From assembly GCF_947496075.1 (NCBI RefSeq), contig NZ_CANMBJ010000004.1, positions 744,001 to 808,000 on the forward strand: 64,000 nucleotides of DNA. The letters run 5' to 3'. The notes beneath the pieces are model-generated. The model was given only the letters and a program-made list of their open reading frames with translations. It was not told the origin of the DNA and made no database searches. This DNA is from an uncultured Tateyamaria sp. (GTDB lineage: Bacteria > Pseudomonadota > Alphaproteobacteria > Rhodobacterales > Rhodobacteraceae). Positions 46,379 through 54,801 of this stretch are shown one piece after another; positions within the stretch are counted from its first letter, which is position 1, and every line of letters begins with the position of its first letter. The translations under genes and the position numbers were made by a program.

Positions 46379-47346
46379 TTTCCTGCAATCCTGTCCATGG
46401 TGCGCACCAGTTCAGCCGAAATTCCCGGTTCAGACAAGGCATGACCGGCATTGCGGACCATTTTCAGCTCACCCATCGGCCACGCCTGCGACAGCGCATA
46501 AGCGCTATCCGGGGGGCAGATCATATCATAGCGGCCTTGCACAATTGTGCCGGGAATATGCTTGATCCGACCCGCATGGGCGAGGATTTGACCGTCAAAC
46601 TCCAGGAAACCGGCATTGGTGAAGTAATGATTCTCAAGCCGTGCAAAGGCGCGTGCATAGTCCCCGGGGGCTTCAGCCCCCGACCCGGAGGAATGGATAG
46701 ACGCCAACGCATTCTCCCAAGCTGACCATGCGCGGGCAAAGCGCGTTTCAAGCGCGACATCACCAGAAAACAGCCGCCGGTGGTAGGCCCCAATCAGATC
46801 GCCCCGTTCGTCTTCAGGGATCAGCCCTTCAAACCTGGCCCAGACCTCGGGCCAGAACTTGCCTGCTCCGCCGCCGTAGAACCAATCCAACTCGGCCTGC
46901 GTCATCAGAAACACGCCCCGCAGAACTAGGTTGCGGACGCGCGACGGGTGCGCTTCGGCATAGATCAGGGCCAGGGTTGCACCCCAACTGCCGCCAAAGA
47001 CAATCCAGGCGTCTATGTCCAGAGTCTTGCGAATCATTTCGATGTCATCAACCAGATGCCACGTCGTATTGTTCATCACCGAAGCGTGCGGACGGGACCG
47101 TCCACATCCACGCTGATCAAACAGGATAATCCGGTAGTGTTCCGGGTCGAAGTACCGCCGCATCGCCGGACTGCACCCGCCACCGGGGCCGCCATGCAGA
47201 ACGACGACAGGCACACCATTTGGATTGCCGCATTGCTCGACATAAATCCGGTGCCCCTGCCCAACTTCGAACATCCGTTGGTCGTAGGGGTCCATAGGCG
47301 GGTACAGATATTGTACCGCGCGCTTTTGATCGCTGTGTTTGTCCAT
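46375..47346 (-). CDS. pip: Proline iminopeptidase
   Basis: The 323-residue alpha/beta hydrolase cleaves N-terminal proline from peptides. It has the oxyanion-hole motif HGGPGGG, the DQRGCGRS motif, the nucleophile elbow GGSWGATLAL, and WENALAS/YFTNAGF of the cap region; a histidine in RNAGHALSEPG completes the triad. The stop overlaps the start of the solute-binding protein. It is divergent from ubiG with 49 bases between starts. Peptide cleavage and peptide binding may be linked in this pair. Confidence 0.92.
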   Translation of the reverse strand: MDKHSDQKRAVQYLYPPMDPYDQRMFEVGQGHRIYVEQCGNPNGVPVVVLHGGPGGGCSPAMRRYFDPEHYRIILFDQRGCGRSRPHASVMNNTTWHLVDDIEMIRKTLDIDAWIVFGGSWGATLALIYAEAHPSRVRNLVLRGVFLMTQAELDWFYGGGAGKFWPEVWARFEGLIPEDERGDLIGAYHRRLFSGDVALETRFARAWSAWENALASIHSSGSGAEAPGDYARAFARLENHYFTNAGFLEFDGQILAHAGRIKHIPGTIVQGRYDMICPPDSAYALSQAWPMGELKMVRNAGHALSEPGISAELVRTMDRIAGK

Positions 47347-47395
47347 TACTGACCTACATAGGGCTTGAGAGCCACATGAGCATACGGAGACGCAA

Positions 47396-48142
47396 ATGCA
47401 AACGCATCAAACCACCGTTGACCCCTCGGAAATCGCAAAATTCGAGGCGATGGCAGCGGAATGGTGGGACCCGAACGGGAAATTCAAGCCGCTGCATATG
47501 CTGAACCCGTGCCGGTTGGATTACATCACGACACAAATTGCTGCGGAGTTTGATCGGGATCTGACCGGACCAAAGGCATTCGAAGGGCTGCGCATTCTAG
47601 ATATTGGATGTGGTGGCGGGCTGTTGTCCGAACCCATGGCACGTTTGGGGGCAGAGGTTGTGGGCGCGGATGCGGCAGAGCGCAACATCCCCGTGGCACA
47701 GGTTCATGCCGAACAGTCTGGCCTGACCATCGACTATCGCCACACCACGGCCGAGGATATGGCAGCCGCTGGTGAGCAGTTCGACGTCGTTTTGAACATG
47801 GAGGTCGTAGAACATGTGGCCGACCCCCTTGGCTACCTGACCGCCTGTCGCCAACTTCTGAAGCCAGGTGGGTTGCATATCTGTTCGACAATCAACCGGA
47901 ATCCCAAATCCTATCTCATGGCCATTATCGGGGCTGAACATGTGATGCGATGGCTGCCGAAGGGCACACATGAATGGAACAAGTTCATCACCCCGGACGA
48001 ACTCTTTGATTTGATGCGGAACGCTGGCCTCGACCCGGTAGATCGCAAAGGGTTCATCTTCAATCCGCTGACATGGGGTTGGAAACTGTCGGACACAGAT
48101 CTGAGCGTGAACTACGTCACGGCCAGCATCAATCCGGCTTAG
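47396..48142 (+). CDS. ubiG: Ubiquinone biosynthesis O-methyltransferase UbiG
   Basis: UbiG performs both O-methylations in ubiquinone synthesis. The 248-residue protein has the SAM-binding motif [19 protein letters not shown] (67-85 region), the [11 protein letters not shown] segment and [28 protein letters not shown], diagnostic for UbiG. Its start has GGAGACGC upstream. It converges with the MarR gene and overlaps it by 14 bases. Confidence 0.95.
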   Translation: MQTHQTTVDPSEIAKFEAMAAEWWDPNGKFKPLHMLNPCRLDYITTQIAAEFDRDLTGPKAFEGLRILDIGCGGGLLSEPMARLGAEVVGADAAERNIPVAQVHAEQSGLTIDYRHTTAEDMAAAGEQFDVVLNMEVVEHVADPLGYLTACRQLLKPGGLHICSTINRNPKSYLMAIIGAEHVMRWLPKGTHEWNKFITPDELFDLMRNAGLDPVDRKGFIFNPLTWGWKLSDTDLSVNYVTASINPA

Positions 48143-48581
48143 GTTTATTGGACATCTGCTCGCGCAGTTGGCGCAGGATCGGCAACGTGGCACGCACGCT
48201 GTCCTCGCCCAGCTTGTCGATCACTTCGCCCACCATGGGGGCGATCGCGCTCAACGCTTGATCACGGGCGCGCCGACCGGCAGGGCTGATGGCGATCATC
48301 TTGCGGCGGGCATCGTCCCAGTCGGGGCGGATATGGATGTAACCGGACCATTCCAAACGGCTCAGCGTGTTGGTCATGGCCCCACGGGTGACATTGAATG
48401 TTTCGGCCAGTTGCGCCGGGCTGCGCTCACCTTCGTGCCAGGCCAGGTGGTTCAGAACCGAAAAATGGGAAATCTCCATCCCCTTGGGCAACACGCGGCT
48501 GAGGCGGTTGCGAACCATCTGGTCCGCCGCCAACACTTCGCTGAACAGCGAAATGGCAAGTGCGTTTTTTTCCGTGCTCAT
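48129..48581 (-). CDS. MarR-family transcriptional regulator
   Basis: The 150-residue protein has a winged helix-turn-helix in the middle (about residues 50-110: [44 protein letters not shown]). MarR proteins bind DNA as dimers and respond to small phenolic or lipophilic ligands. It lies six bases downstream of the amidase gene on the same strand, in the amidase-glutaredoxin group. The target cannot be predicted. Confidence 0.9.
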   Translation of the reverse strand: MSTEKNALAISLFSEVLAADQMVRNRLSRVLPKGMEISHFSVLNHLAWHEGERSPAQLAETFNVTRGAMTNTLSRLEWSGYIHIRPDWDDARRKMIAISPAGRRARDQALSAIAPMVGEVIDKLGEDSVRATLPILRQLREQMSNKPKPD

Positions 48582-48587
48582 GCGCTA

Positions 48588-49418
48588 TCAGGGGCCTTCA
48601 AAAGCGCGCGCGTTGTCCCGTGAGGGGATACGGCGGCGGGCCTCGGCCACCTTTTCCAAGTCTAGATCAAAAACATAAATGCCGGGCGCCGTGCCTGCGT
48701 CAAGTACGACCTCGCCCCAAGGATCGACAACCAGACTGTGTCCGTAGGTGTCCCGGGTCTTGTGCAAAGCACTGGAATGCGTGCCTGTCTGGGCGGGGGC
48801 CAAGACCCAAGCCCCGCCTTCGATCGCGCGCGCTCGCAGCAAACTGTGCCAATGGGCCGCACCAGTGACGGGCGAAAAGGCAGCCGGAAAGGTCAGAATT
48901 TGTGCCCCCGCTGTAACCAGAGCGTCAGCCAATCTGGGAAAGCGCATATCATAGCAAATGGCCATCCCAACGGCGCCACAGTCGGCTTTGGCCAATACAG
49001 CACGGTTGCCAGGTTGGTATCCTGCCGACTCTTGGAACGTCTCTGTATTGTTGATCGCGACGTCAAACATATGAATTTTGTCGTACTGCGCGACGATGTC
49101 CCCGCGGGGACAAATCAAGAAGGAACGGTTTAACAACCGTTTGTCTTCTGTATCACCCTTAAGCCCAAGCGAACCGATCAGAATATGTACATCGTTTTGC
49201 TTGGCCAGATCACGTAGCGCAGCAAGGGTCGGGTCATCATCCTGATGGTGCAGCACATCATGCTGATGTGTGCGGCTCGTGCTGACGCAGTTCGTGACCT
49301 CGGGGGTTAGGATGAACTCGGCACCCATATCGACGGCCTGCTGCACCATCTGTACTGTCCGGGGCAGGTTCGCCTCCGGATCGTCAGATACATTCAGCTG
49401 CAGCAGAGCCGTTCTCAT
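48588..49418 (-). CDS. Carbon-nitrogen hydrolase (Nit2/omega-amidase-like)
   Basis: The 276-residue nitrilase-superfamily protein has the complete triad E40 (LTPEVTN), K114 (YDKIHMFDV) and C155 (AICYDMRFP). The closest pattern is the Nit1/Nit2 group, which hydrolyses deaminated glutathione or omega-amides such as alpha-ketoglutaramate. Its position immediately after a glutaredoxin gene (no gap) favours a glutathione-repair role. It is cytosolic. Confidence 0.88.
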   Translation of the reverse strand: MRTALLQLNVSDDPEANLPRTVQMVQQAVDMGAEFILTPEVTNCVSTSRTHQHDVLHHQDDDPTLAALRDLAKQNDVHILIGSLGLKGDTEDKRLLNRSFLICPRGDIVAQYDKIHMFDVAINNTETFQESAGYQPGNRAVLAKADCGAVGMAICYDMRFPRLADALVTAGAQILTFPAAFSPVTGAAHWHSLLRARAIEGGAWVLAPAQTGTHSSALHKTRDTYGHSLVVDPWGEVVLDAGTAPGIYVFDLDLEKVAEARRRIPSRDNARAFEGP

Positions 49419-49676
49419 TTATGCGGCAAGCAGCGGATCAAGCTTGCCTTCACGCTCGAGCGCATAGAGGTCGTCGCAGCCGCCCACATGGGTGTCGCCG
49501 ATAAAGATCTGCGGCACGGTCCGGCCACCGTTGGCGCGTTGAATCATCTCAGTCTTACGCTTCGGTTGGGCAAGCACGTTCACTTCGGAGAAGGTCACAC
49601 CTTTTTCGTTCAGCAGACGTTTGGCCGCGTGGCAAAAGCCACACAAGGGCGACGTATAGATTTCGACAGCTTTCAT
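49419..49676 (-). CDS. grxC: Glutaredoxin 3
   Basis: The 85-residue protein has the active site CGFC (12-15), the cis-proline region GGRTVPQIFIGDTHVGGCDDL, and the usual length of a monothiol-sized dithiol glutaredoxin. It reduces disulfides with glutathione. It is followed directly by the amidase gene, with a stop-to-start distance of zero. Confidence 0.94.
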   Translation of the reverse strand: MKAVEIYTSPLCGFCHAAKRLLNEKGVTFSEVNVLAQPKRKTEMIQRANGGRTVPQIFIGDTHVGGCDDLYALEREGKLDPLLAA

Positions 49677-49717
49677 GGCGCAGGTCCTTTTGGCGCAAAT
49701 ATCAGGTTGGGGCGTAT

Positions 49718-50443
49718 TTAGGCATCTTTCGCAACCCGCGCCAGTACAGCCACGCAGACCTCTGTTGCACCTGCCGCACGGCAGGCTTCGGCACAGGCGG
49801 CAAGTGTAGCCCCCGTTGTCATAACATCATCGACGAGAATGATGGGCCTGTTGACGATACGGTGACGACGGCGCGGCGTGACCCTGATCGCGCCATCAAG
49901 GATATCGGCACGCTCGGCCTTGGTCTTGCCATCCAGGGATGGCGTGCGACGCGGGCGCTCGAGAAGATCGGCACAAACCTCATGTCCGGTCATCGCAGAC
50001 AGGTGTGTCGCAATCAGAGCCGACTGGTTATAGCGGCGCTTCACCAACCGCATCCAGTGCAGCGGCACCGGCGCAATGAGCGCATTGTCAGCTGCCATGC
50101 CGGCCACTGCTTGCTGCATCCATCCCGCTGCGGGCTTGGCGATTTCCTGTCGATCCCCATGCTTAAGTTGTAGAACCAGCTTGCGCCCCATGCCGGTGTA
50201 AATCAGAGCCGCACGCCCATGTTTCCAAGGCTTTGGCGCGCGCAGGCAGGCGTCACAATGCACCACCTCGTCCTGTGCGGAGCCGGGCAAAGGCGTGCTG
50301 CAACTGTCACATACCGTGCCACCCACAAAGGCAGTCTTACCCCAGCAGACACCGCATAGGCCAAAGTCACTGTCCACCATGTCTCCGCACCCCAGGCAAC
50401 GCGGGGGATAGATCGCAGTAAGTGCGGTTTGTAAAAGCCCCAT
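49718..50443 (-). CDS. comF: ComF-family amidophosphoribosyltransferase-like protein
   Basis: The 241-residue protein has an N-terminal zinc-finger-like part with CLGCG, CGVC, CDSC and CDAC pairs (about residues 14-70) and a phosphoribosyltransferase domain with IILVDDVMTTGATL (near 205). ComF proteins are needed for natural transformation, and in Rhodobacter for gene-transfer-agent reception. The ATG at 50443 (MGLLQTALTAIYPPRCLGCG) is the family start; the frame continues upstream into the divergent gene. Only 21 bases separate it from that gene. Confidence 0.9.
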   Translation of the reverse strand: MGLLQTALTAIYPPRCLGCGDMVDSDFGLCGVCWGKTAFVGGTVCDSCSTPLPGSAQDEVVHCDACLRAPKPWKHGRAALIYTGMGRKLVLQLKHGDRQEIAKPAAGWMQQAVAGMAADNALIAPVPLHWMRLVKRRYNQSALIATHLSAMTGHEVCADLLERPRRTPSLDGKTKAERADILDGAIRVTPRRRHRIVNRPIILVDDVMTTGATLAACAEACRAAGATEVCVAVLARVAKDA

Positions 50444-50464
50444 GCCTGTCCTACCTATGCCGCC

Positions 50465-51283
50465 ATGACGCAGCCCACTCCATTGACCGATTTGCAGGCA
50501 TTGACCCGCAACCGTGCCCGCGCCGATGCCTCTGCCCTGTTTCTGCAAGAGTCAGCGCGGGATGAGATTGAGGATCGGGTGACGATGGTTAACAAATCCT
50601 TTTCATCAGCCGGAATCGTGGCCGCGTTTCCAGAGGTGTGGCAAGGACGCCTGGGCGCAGCACGGGTTGTAGAAGAGGCCGAGACGCTTCCCTTTTCACA
50701 GGATGAACACGATTTGTTGATCCACAGCCTTGGCTTACATTGGGCAAATGATCCCGTGGGTCAGCTGATTCAATGCCGCCGCGCGTTGCGGCCCGATGGG
50801 TTGCTGCTGGCCGTGGCTTTGGGTGGGCAAACCTTGCACGAGTTGCGATCTTGTCTCGCCGAAGCAGAGATTGCCGAAACCGGAGGCCTGTCCCCACGTG
50901 TCGCGCCGATGGCTGAGGTGCGCGATCTGGGCGCTCTCTTGCAGAGGGCTGGGTTGGCCTTGCCCGTGGCAGATACCGTTCCGCTGCGTGCGCAGTACCA
51001 ATCCATGTGGCACCTGATGCGTGACTTGCGCGCCATGGGTGAGAACAACGCACTAAGCGCACGACCTCGCATTCCGACCCGACCCAGTATTCTGAAACGT
51101 GCGGCGGATATCTACGCAACGACGTTTCCCGGAGATGACGATGGAATTTTAGCAAGCTTCGAATTGATCGTTCTGACCGGATGGGCGCCTGATGGCAGTC
51201 AGCAGAAACCGCTCCGTCCCGGATCGGCACAGGCGCGTTTGGCGGATGCGCTTCGCACGGACGAAACGTCGCTGCCAGATTGA
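50465..51283 (+). CDS. SAM-dependent methyltransferase-like protein, NDUFAF5/BioC-like
   Basis: The 272-residue protein has the pattern of the NDUFAF5 group: LTRNRARADA at the start, LIHSLGLHWANDPVGQLIQCRRALRPDGLLL (near 87-118), TLHELRSCL and MWHLMRDLRAMGENNAL. A canonical GxGxG SAM motif is not seen in its N-terminal part, so the cofactor binding is unclear; NDUFAF5 is reported to hydroxylate an arginine of complex I. It is divergent from comF at a distance of 21 bases and upstream of hemH. Confidence 0.82.
   Translation: MTQPTPLTDLQALTRNRARADASALFLQESARDEIEDRVTMVNKSFSSAGIVAAFPEVWQGRLGAARVVEEAETLPFSQDEHDLLIHSLGLHWANDPVGQLIQCRRALRPDGLLLAVALGGQTLHELRSCLAEAEIAETGGLSPRVAPMAEVRDLGALLQRAGLALPVADTVPLRAQYQSMWHLMRDLRAMGENNALSARPRIPTRPSILKRAADIYATTFPGDDDGILASFELIVLTGWAPDGSQQKPLRPGSAQARLADALRTDETSLPD
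50585..50592 (-). promoter_or_regulatory. TTAACCAT, CtrA-type half-site upstream of comF
   Basis: On the minus strand TTAACCAT equals the Caulobacter CtrA half-site. It lies 142 bases before the comF ATG, inside the divergent methyltransferase gene. An eight-base match inside a coding region may be chance; the co-occurrence with a near-consensus box at radC is the reason to list it. Confidence 0.25.
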
Positions 51284-51328
51284 CCTGTAAGTAAAACCGT
51301 TTATCTGAGGCCCATTGCAGACCAGGAT

Positions 51329-52399
51329 ATGACCCAGATGCTTGATACCAGCAAAACCGCGACCCGCCCAACACATGCGGCGGAAGATCACCCGGCGATT
51401 CCGGCAGCGCGCGTGGGCATCCTGTTGGCCAACCTTGGGACGCCAGACAATTACGACTACTGGTCGATGCGCCGCTATCTGGGCGAGTTCCTGTCGGACA
51501 AGCGTGTCATCGACTACAGCCCGTGGATCTGGCAGCCGCTGTTGCAATTGATCATCCTGACCAAGCGTCCGTTTTCATCAGGTGCTGCATACAAATCGAT
51601 CTGGAACGAAGACGCAGGCGAAAGCCCCTTGATGACCATCACCAAGGACCAGGCCGCCAAGATCAAGGACGCCATGCACGCGCAGTACGGCGATCAGGTC
51701 ATGGTCGATTTCTGCATGCGCTACGGCAATCCATCGACCAAATCCAAAGTGCGCGAGATGGTAGAGGCCGGGTGCCAGAAGATCCTGTTCTTCCCACTAT
51801 ACCCTCACTACGCCGGTGCCACCTCAGCCACCGCAAACGACCAGTTCTTTCGCGCATTGATGGAAGAAAAGTGGCAGCCGACCACGCGCACAGTCCAGCC
51901 TTACTTTGAGCACCCAAAATATATTGAAGCGCTGGCCCAATCCATTGAGCGCGCCTATGGCAATCTGGATACGCGCCCGGACATTCTTGTGTGTAGCTAT
52001 CACGGCGTTCCACTGCGCTACCTGATGGAGGGCGATCCCTATCATTGTCAGTGCCAGAAAACGACTCGCCTGTTGAAAGAGCGGCTTGGCTGGGGTGATA
52101 CCGAAATCACAACAACCTTTCAGTCAAAGTTCGGGCCGGAAGAGTGGCTAAAACCATATACTGTAGAAGAAGTGGCGCGGCTCGCCGAAGCTGGAAAAAA
52201 GAACATCGCCGTATGTGCACCTGCATTCTCAGCTGATTGCATCGAAACGCTTGAAGAGATCAATGAAGAGATCAAGGAAAGCTTTGAAGAAGCGGGCGGT
52301 GAGAGATTTACGTATATTCCGTGTCTGAACGATGATGACGCGCACATCGATGCATTGAGCACGGTGATCCAAGAAAACTTGCGCGGCTGGCTGGACTAG
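51329..52399 (+). CDS. hemH: Ferrochelatase
   Basis: HemH inserts ferrous iron into protoporphyrin IX, the last step of heme synthesis. The 356-residue protein contains GILLANLGTPDN near the N-terminus, FFPLYPHYAGATSATA, the catalytic-histidine segment CSYHGVPLRY and the glutamate region FSADCIETLEEINEE. Residues HCQCQKTTRLL lie in between. It ends before a strong terminator. Confidence 0.96.
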   Translation: MTQMLDTSKTATRPTHAAEDHPAIPAARVGILLANLGTPDNYDYWSMRRYLGEFLSDKRVIDYSPWIWQPLLQLIILTKRPFSSGAAYKSIWNEDAGESPLMTITKDQAAKIKDAMHAQYGDQVMVDFCMRYGNPSTKSKVREMVEAGCQKILFFPLYPHYAGATSATANDQFFRALMEEKWQPTTRTVQPYFEHPKYIEALAQSIERAYGNLDTRPDILVCSYHGVPLRYLMEGDPYHCQCQKTTRLLKERLGWGDTEITTTFQSKFGPEEWLKPYTVEEVARLAEAGKKNIAVCAPAFSADCIETLEEINEEIKESFEEAGGERFTYIPCLNDDDAHIDALSTVIQENLRGWLD

Positions 52400-52417
52400 C
52401 TTTTCGCCCTTTAACAA

Positions 52418-52448
52418 AAAAAGGCGGCTCTAAGTGAGCCGCCTTTTT
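52418..52448. terminator. Bidirectional intrinsic terminator after hemH
   Basis: A perfect 13-base stem, AAAAAGGCGGCTC with its complement, surrounds TAAGT and is flanked by A-run and T-run. It serves hemH from the left and the small secreted protein gene from the right. Confidence 0.93.
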
Positions 52449-52467
52449 AATGATATTATTCCGCCAA

Positions 52468-52647
52468 TTAGTCGGAAACAGCCGCCGCAACGAGAATCAG
52501 AAGCAGCAGGGGCAGAACGATGCCGCCCGAGGAGCTTTGCGTCTCTTCAACGATCACGGGAGCTTCGATAACAGGCTCGGCAGGTGCGCCGGCGAATGCG
52601 GTCGAAGCAGCAGCAGTCAGAGCAGCAGCGAGAACGAGTTTTTTCAT
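52468..52647 (-). CDS. 59-residue secreted or membrane protein downstream of hemH
   Basis: This small gene starts MKKLVLAAALTAAASTAFAG, a textbook signal peptide, and continues with a short acidic stretch (APAEPVIEAPVIVEET), serines and glycines, then a hydrophobic tail (GIVLPLLLLILVAAAVSD). GGAGG lies six bases upstream of the ATG at 52647. After processing a peptide of about 40 residues with one membrane segment would remain. I recall that such peptides accompany hemH in Rhodobacterales, but no function is known to me. A shared terminator closes it. Confidence 0.8.
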   Translation of the reverse strand: MKKLVLAAALTAAASTAFAGAPAEPVIEAPVIVEETQSSSGGIVLPLLLLILVAAAVSD

Positions 52648-52668
52648 ATTAACCTCCAGTTACGCGCA

Positions 52669-52685
52669 CCAACAATTATCGTTGG
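52669..52685 (-). repeat. Inverted repeat in the leader of the 59-residue gene
   Basis: CCAAC-N7-GTTGG is a perfect five-base repeat 22 bases upstream of the start, within the probable leader. It could be an operator or a small RNA hairpin. 52686-52785 holds nothing else that I can name. Confidence 0.25.
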
Positions 52686-52785
52686 AACGCACCCAAGACT
52701 TACCTCGTGAGTCTCTGTAAACAGCAATACCGGGCGATTGCAAACCATGTTTCAGGGACTTAGCCGCCGTTCCGCCTTAATGTCG

Positions 52786-53379
52786 TCAAATTAGCAACAC
52801 TTGAGTTCCGACATTCGCCATTTCGTACAGCTCTTCGATGTGTTCGTTGTACAAACCAATACATCCATTCGAAGATTTGCGACCAATCTTGCGTGTATCG
52901 TGGGTGCCGTGGATCCGGTAATAGGTCCAACTCAGGTGCAGTGACCGCGTACCAAGCGGGTTCTCAGGACCGGGACCGATATAGTCGGGCCACTCGGGGT
53001 TCCGCTTTTTCATGGACGGTGTTGGGCGCCAATCCGGCTTTGGATCCTTGAGGATCACACGGGTACGACCGCGACGGGTCAAATCATCAGTCAGCGGCAC
53101 GCTGGAAGGGTAGAGCTTGTAGACTGTCTGCTCTGCGTTCCAGTAATGCACCGCACGACTGTCGATATCGACCAGGATCGCCCCGTTGCGCAGGTTGTCG
53201 AAATAAGGCTGCCAGTCCAACGAACGGAAGCTGGATATATTGCGTCGAGCGGACAATGTCGGGTCACGTGATGCCTGGCCAGCGGGAATGTTCTGTGCCA
53301 GCGCAGGCGCGCCAATCAACGCAGCGGAGCCGGCCAAAAAAGCACGCCGACTTGGTGTATTATACGATTTTTTGGACAT
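52786..53379 (-). CDS. L,D-transpeptidase (YkuD domain), Tat-type signal
   Basis: The 197-residue protein starts with SRRAFLAGSAALIGAPALAQ, a twin-arginine-like signal. The YkuD domain follows, with HGTHDT (H157) and the catalytic cysteine in SSNGCIGL (C173). It should form 3-3 peptidoglycan cross-links or anchor proteins to the cell wall in the periplasm. The ATG at 53379 has GGAGAGA upstream. The neighbouring CAP lipoprotein gene is divergent, 171 bases away; that interval has no clear promoter. Confidence 0.9.
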   Translation of the reverse strand: MSKKSYNTPSRRAFLAGSAALIGAPALAQNIPAGQASRDPTLSARRNISSFRSLDWQPYFDNLRNGAILVDIDSRAVHYWNAEQTVYKLYPSSVPLTDDLTRRGRTRVILKDPKPDWRPTPSMKKRNPEWPDYIGPGPENPLGTRSLHLSWTYYRIHGTHDTRKIGRKSSNGCIGLYNEHIEELYEMANVGTQVLLI

Positions 53380-53550
53380 TGAATGTCTCTCCGGTGGTGT
53401 AATCCTGCCAATCGGCGGAAGAATATTGCCTGAAAGCCGCAGTCGCAAATCAAACAGATGTCATCACGCAGCATCACGCCGATGTGGGTTTGTAATGCAA
53501 CGTTCAAGCCGCTATCGAGTTATGAACAACAAAGATGATGTGCAGGAACA

Positions 53551-54195
53551 ATGCGAATTTTCTCGGTCCTTCTGGTCGCTGTTATTACACTTGCGGCCTG
53601 TACAACACCCGAAGCGCCCACGCTTGGCGACGATGGACGTGCGCTGCCCCAACTCTATCGTATCCGCAACGGTGATACGGCCAAGCTCCAGTTCCGTATG
53701 CTGGATTCAGTCAATGCATTGCGCAGCGCACAGGGTGCTGCACCGGTTGAGCTTGATCCTCAATTGAACGCTGCAGCCGCGACGCACTCACGGGATATGT
53801 CTTTGCAGAATCGCCCCTGGCACTTTGGGTCTGATGGTTCATCGCCGATCGATCGCCTGCAGCGCGTGGGCTACACCGGAAGCCTTATCGGCGAAAACAT
53901 CTCGGAAACATACGAGACCGAGCTTGAGACCCTGGCCGCATGGATGGAACAGCCGGACACGCGCCGGACGATCCTTTCCCCGCAAGCACAAGACATGGGA
54001 TTCGCCTGGTTCCAGGAGAGAAACGGCAAGATTTGGTGGACCATGGTGATGGCCAACCCTTCCAACACGCCTCTGGTTCCTGCGGCCAACCCGTCAGCAT
54101 CCCGCCTTGTGCCTGATCCCACACCCAATCCCGAAGAGACAGCAACAGATTCTACTGAAGAGGACGCGGTGATTATCACCACGCCTGCGAGCTAA
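53551..54195 (+). CDS. CAP/SCP-domain lipoprotein
   Basis: The 214-residue protein begins with a lipoprotein signal (VLLVAVITLAAC, lipobox cysteine at residue 17). Residues about 48-170 form a CAP domain: MLDSVNALRSAQGAAPVELDPQLNAAAATHSRDM, then HFGSDGSSPIDRLQRVGY and IGENISETY. The C-terminal 45 residues are low-complexity, rich in P, T and E. The role of bacterial CAP proteins is poorly defined; cell-wall association is plausible because L,D-transpeptidase genes lie on both sides. Confidence 0.88.
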   Translation: MRIFSVLLVAVITLAACTTPEAPTLGDDGRALPQLYRIRNGDTAKLQFRMLDSVNALRSAQGAAPVELDPQLNAAAATHSRDMSLQNRPWHFGSDGSSPIDRLQRVGYTGSLIGENISETYETELETLAAWMEQPDTRRTILSPQAQDMGFAWFQERNGKIWWTMVMANPSNTPLVPAANPSASRLVPDPTPNPEETATDSTEEDAVIITTPAS

Positions 54196-54696
54196 CTACG
54201 GGTTAATCTGGATCGGCGTGCCGTTGCGGACCATGGAGTAAACATCTTCCATCTCGCGGTTCGGAACGGCAATGCAGCCCCACGTCCAGTCACTACGCCG
54301 CCGCTTGAGTGGGCTGGACTCGCCATGAATAAAGATATCTCCGCCGGGCGGCTTGCCCAATGCCGCCGCCTCCGCCCGGTCCCGTGCGTTTGGGTATGAA
54401 ATACCCAGCGACAAATGAAACTGGCTGTTCGGATTGCGACGATCAATAAGGTAAGTACCCTCGGGTGTGCGACCGTCGCCTTCAAAGAACTTGTCGCCGA
54501 TCGGTGCAAATCCAAGGTCGATCACATAATCCTTGAGCACCTTGTCATCATTCAAAAGATACATGCGCCGCGCTTCCTTGTTCACCACGATGTAAGTGAT
54601 GTCAGGCCCGTTATAGCTTTTGAATTTGCTTCGAGAAGAACAGGCACCCAACGTCATAGCTGCGGCCCCGCCCATCATCAGATGTCTGCGCTTCAT
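54196..54696 (-). CDS. L,D-transpeptidase lipoprotein
   Basis: The 166-residue protein has a lipobox (MTLGAC, cysteine at 19) and a YkuD domain with FIHGESSP (H124) and TWGCIAVPN (C141). It differs from the first transpeptidase by its lipid anchor and its EGDGRTPEGTYLIDRRNP segment, typical of the ErfK/YafK group. Its stop abuts the CAP gene stop directly. It likely acts on peptidoglycan from the membrane side. Confidence 0.9.
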   Translation of the reverse strand: MKRRHLMMGGAAAMTLGACSSRSKFKSYNGPDITYIVVNKEARRMYLLNDDKVLKDYVIDLGFAPIGDKFFEGDGRTPEGTYLIDRRNPNSQFHLSLGISYPNARDRAEAAALGKPPGGDIFIHGESSPLKRRRSDWTWGCIAVPNREMEDVYSMVRNGTPIQINP

Positions 54697-54801
54697 GAAA
54701 ATCCTGTCCCAATGCGTCGTTTTTGTATTTGAGCCAAAAATACCACGGTTTATGTCGGCACGCCTAGCCAGATTTTGCCCGCACGGATCACCAGACTGTG
54801 A

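Noticed and set aside
49718-50443. Upstream comF start reaching 50548
   Set aside because: It would cross the divergent gene start; the family begins at MGLLQTALTAIYPPRCLGCG.
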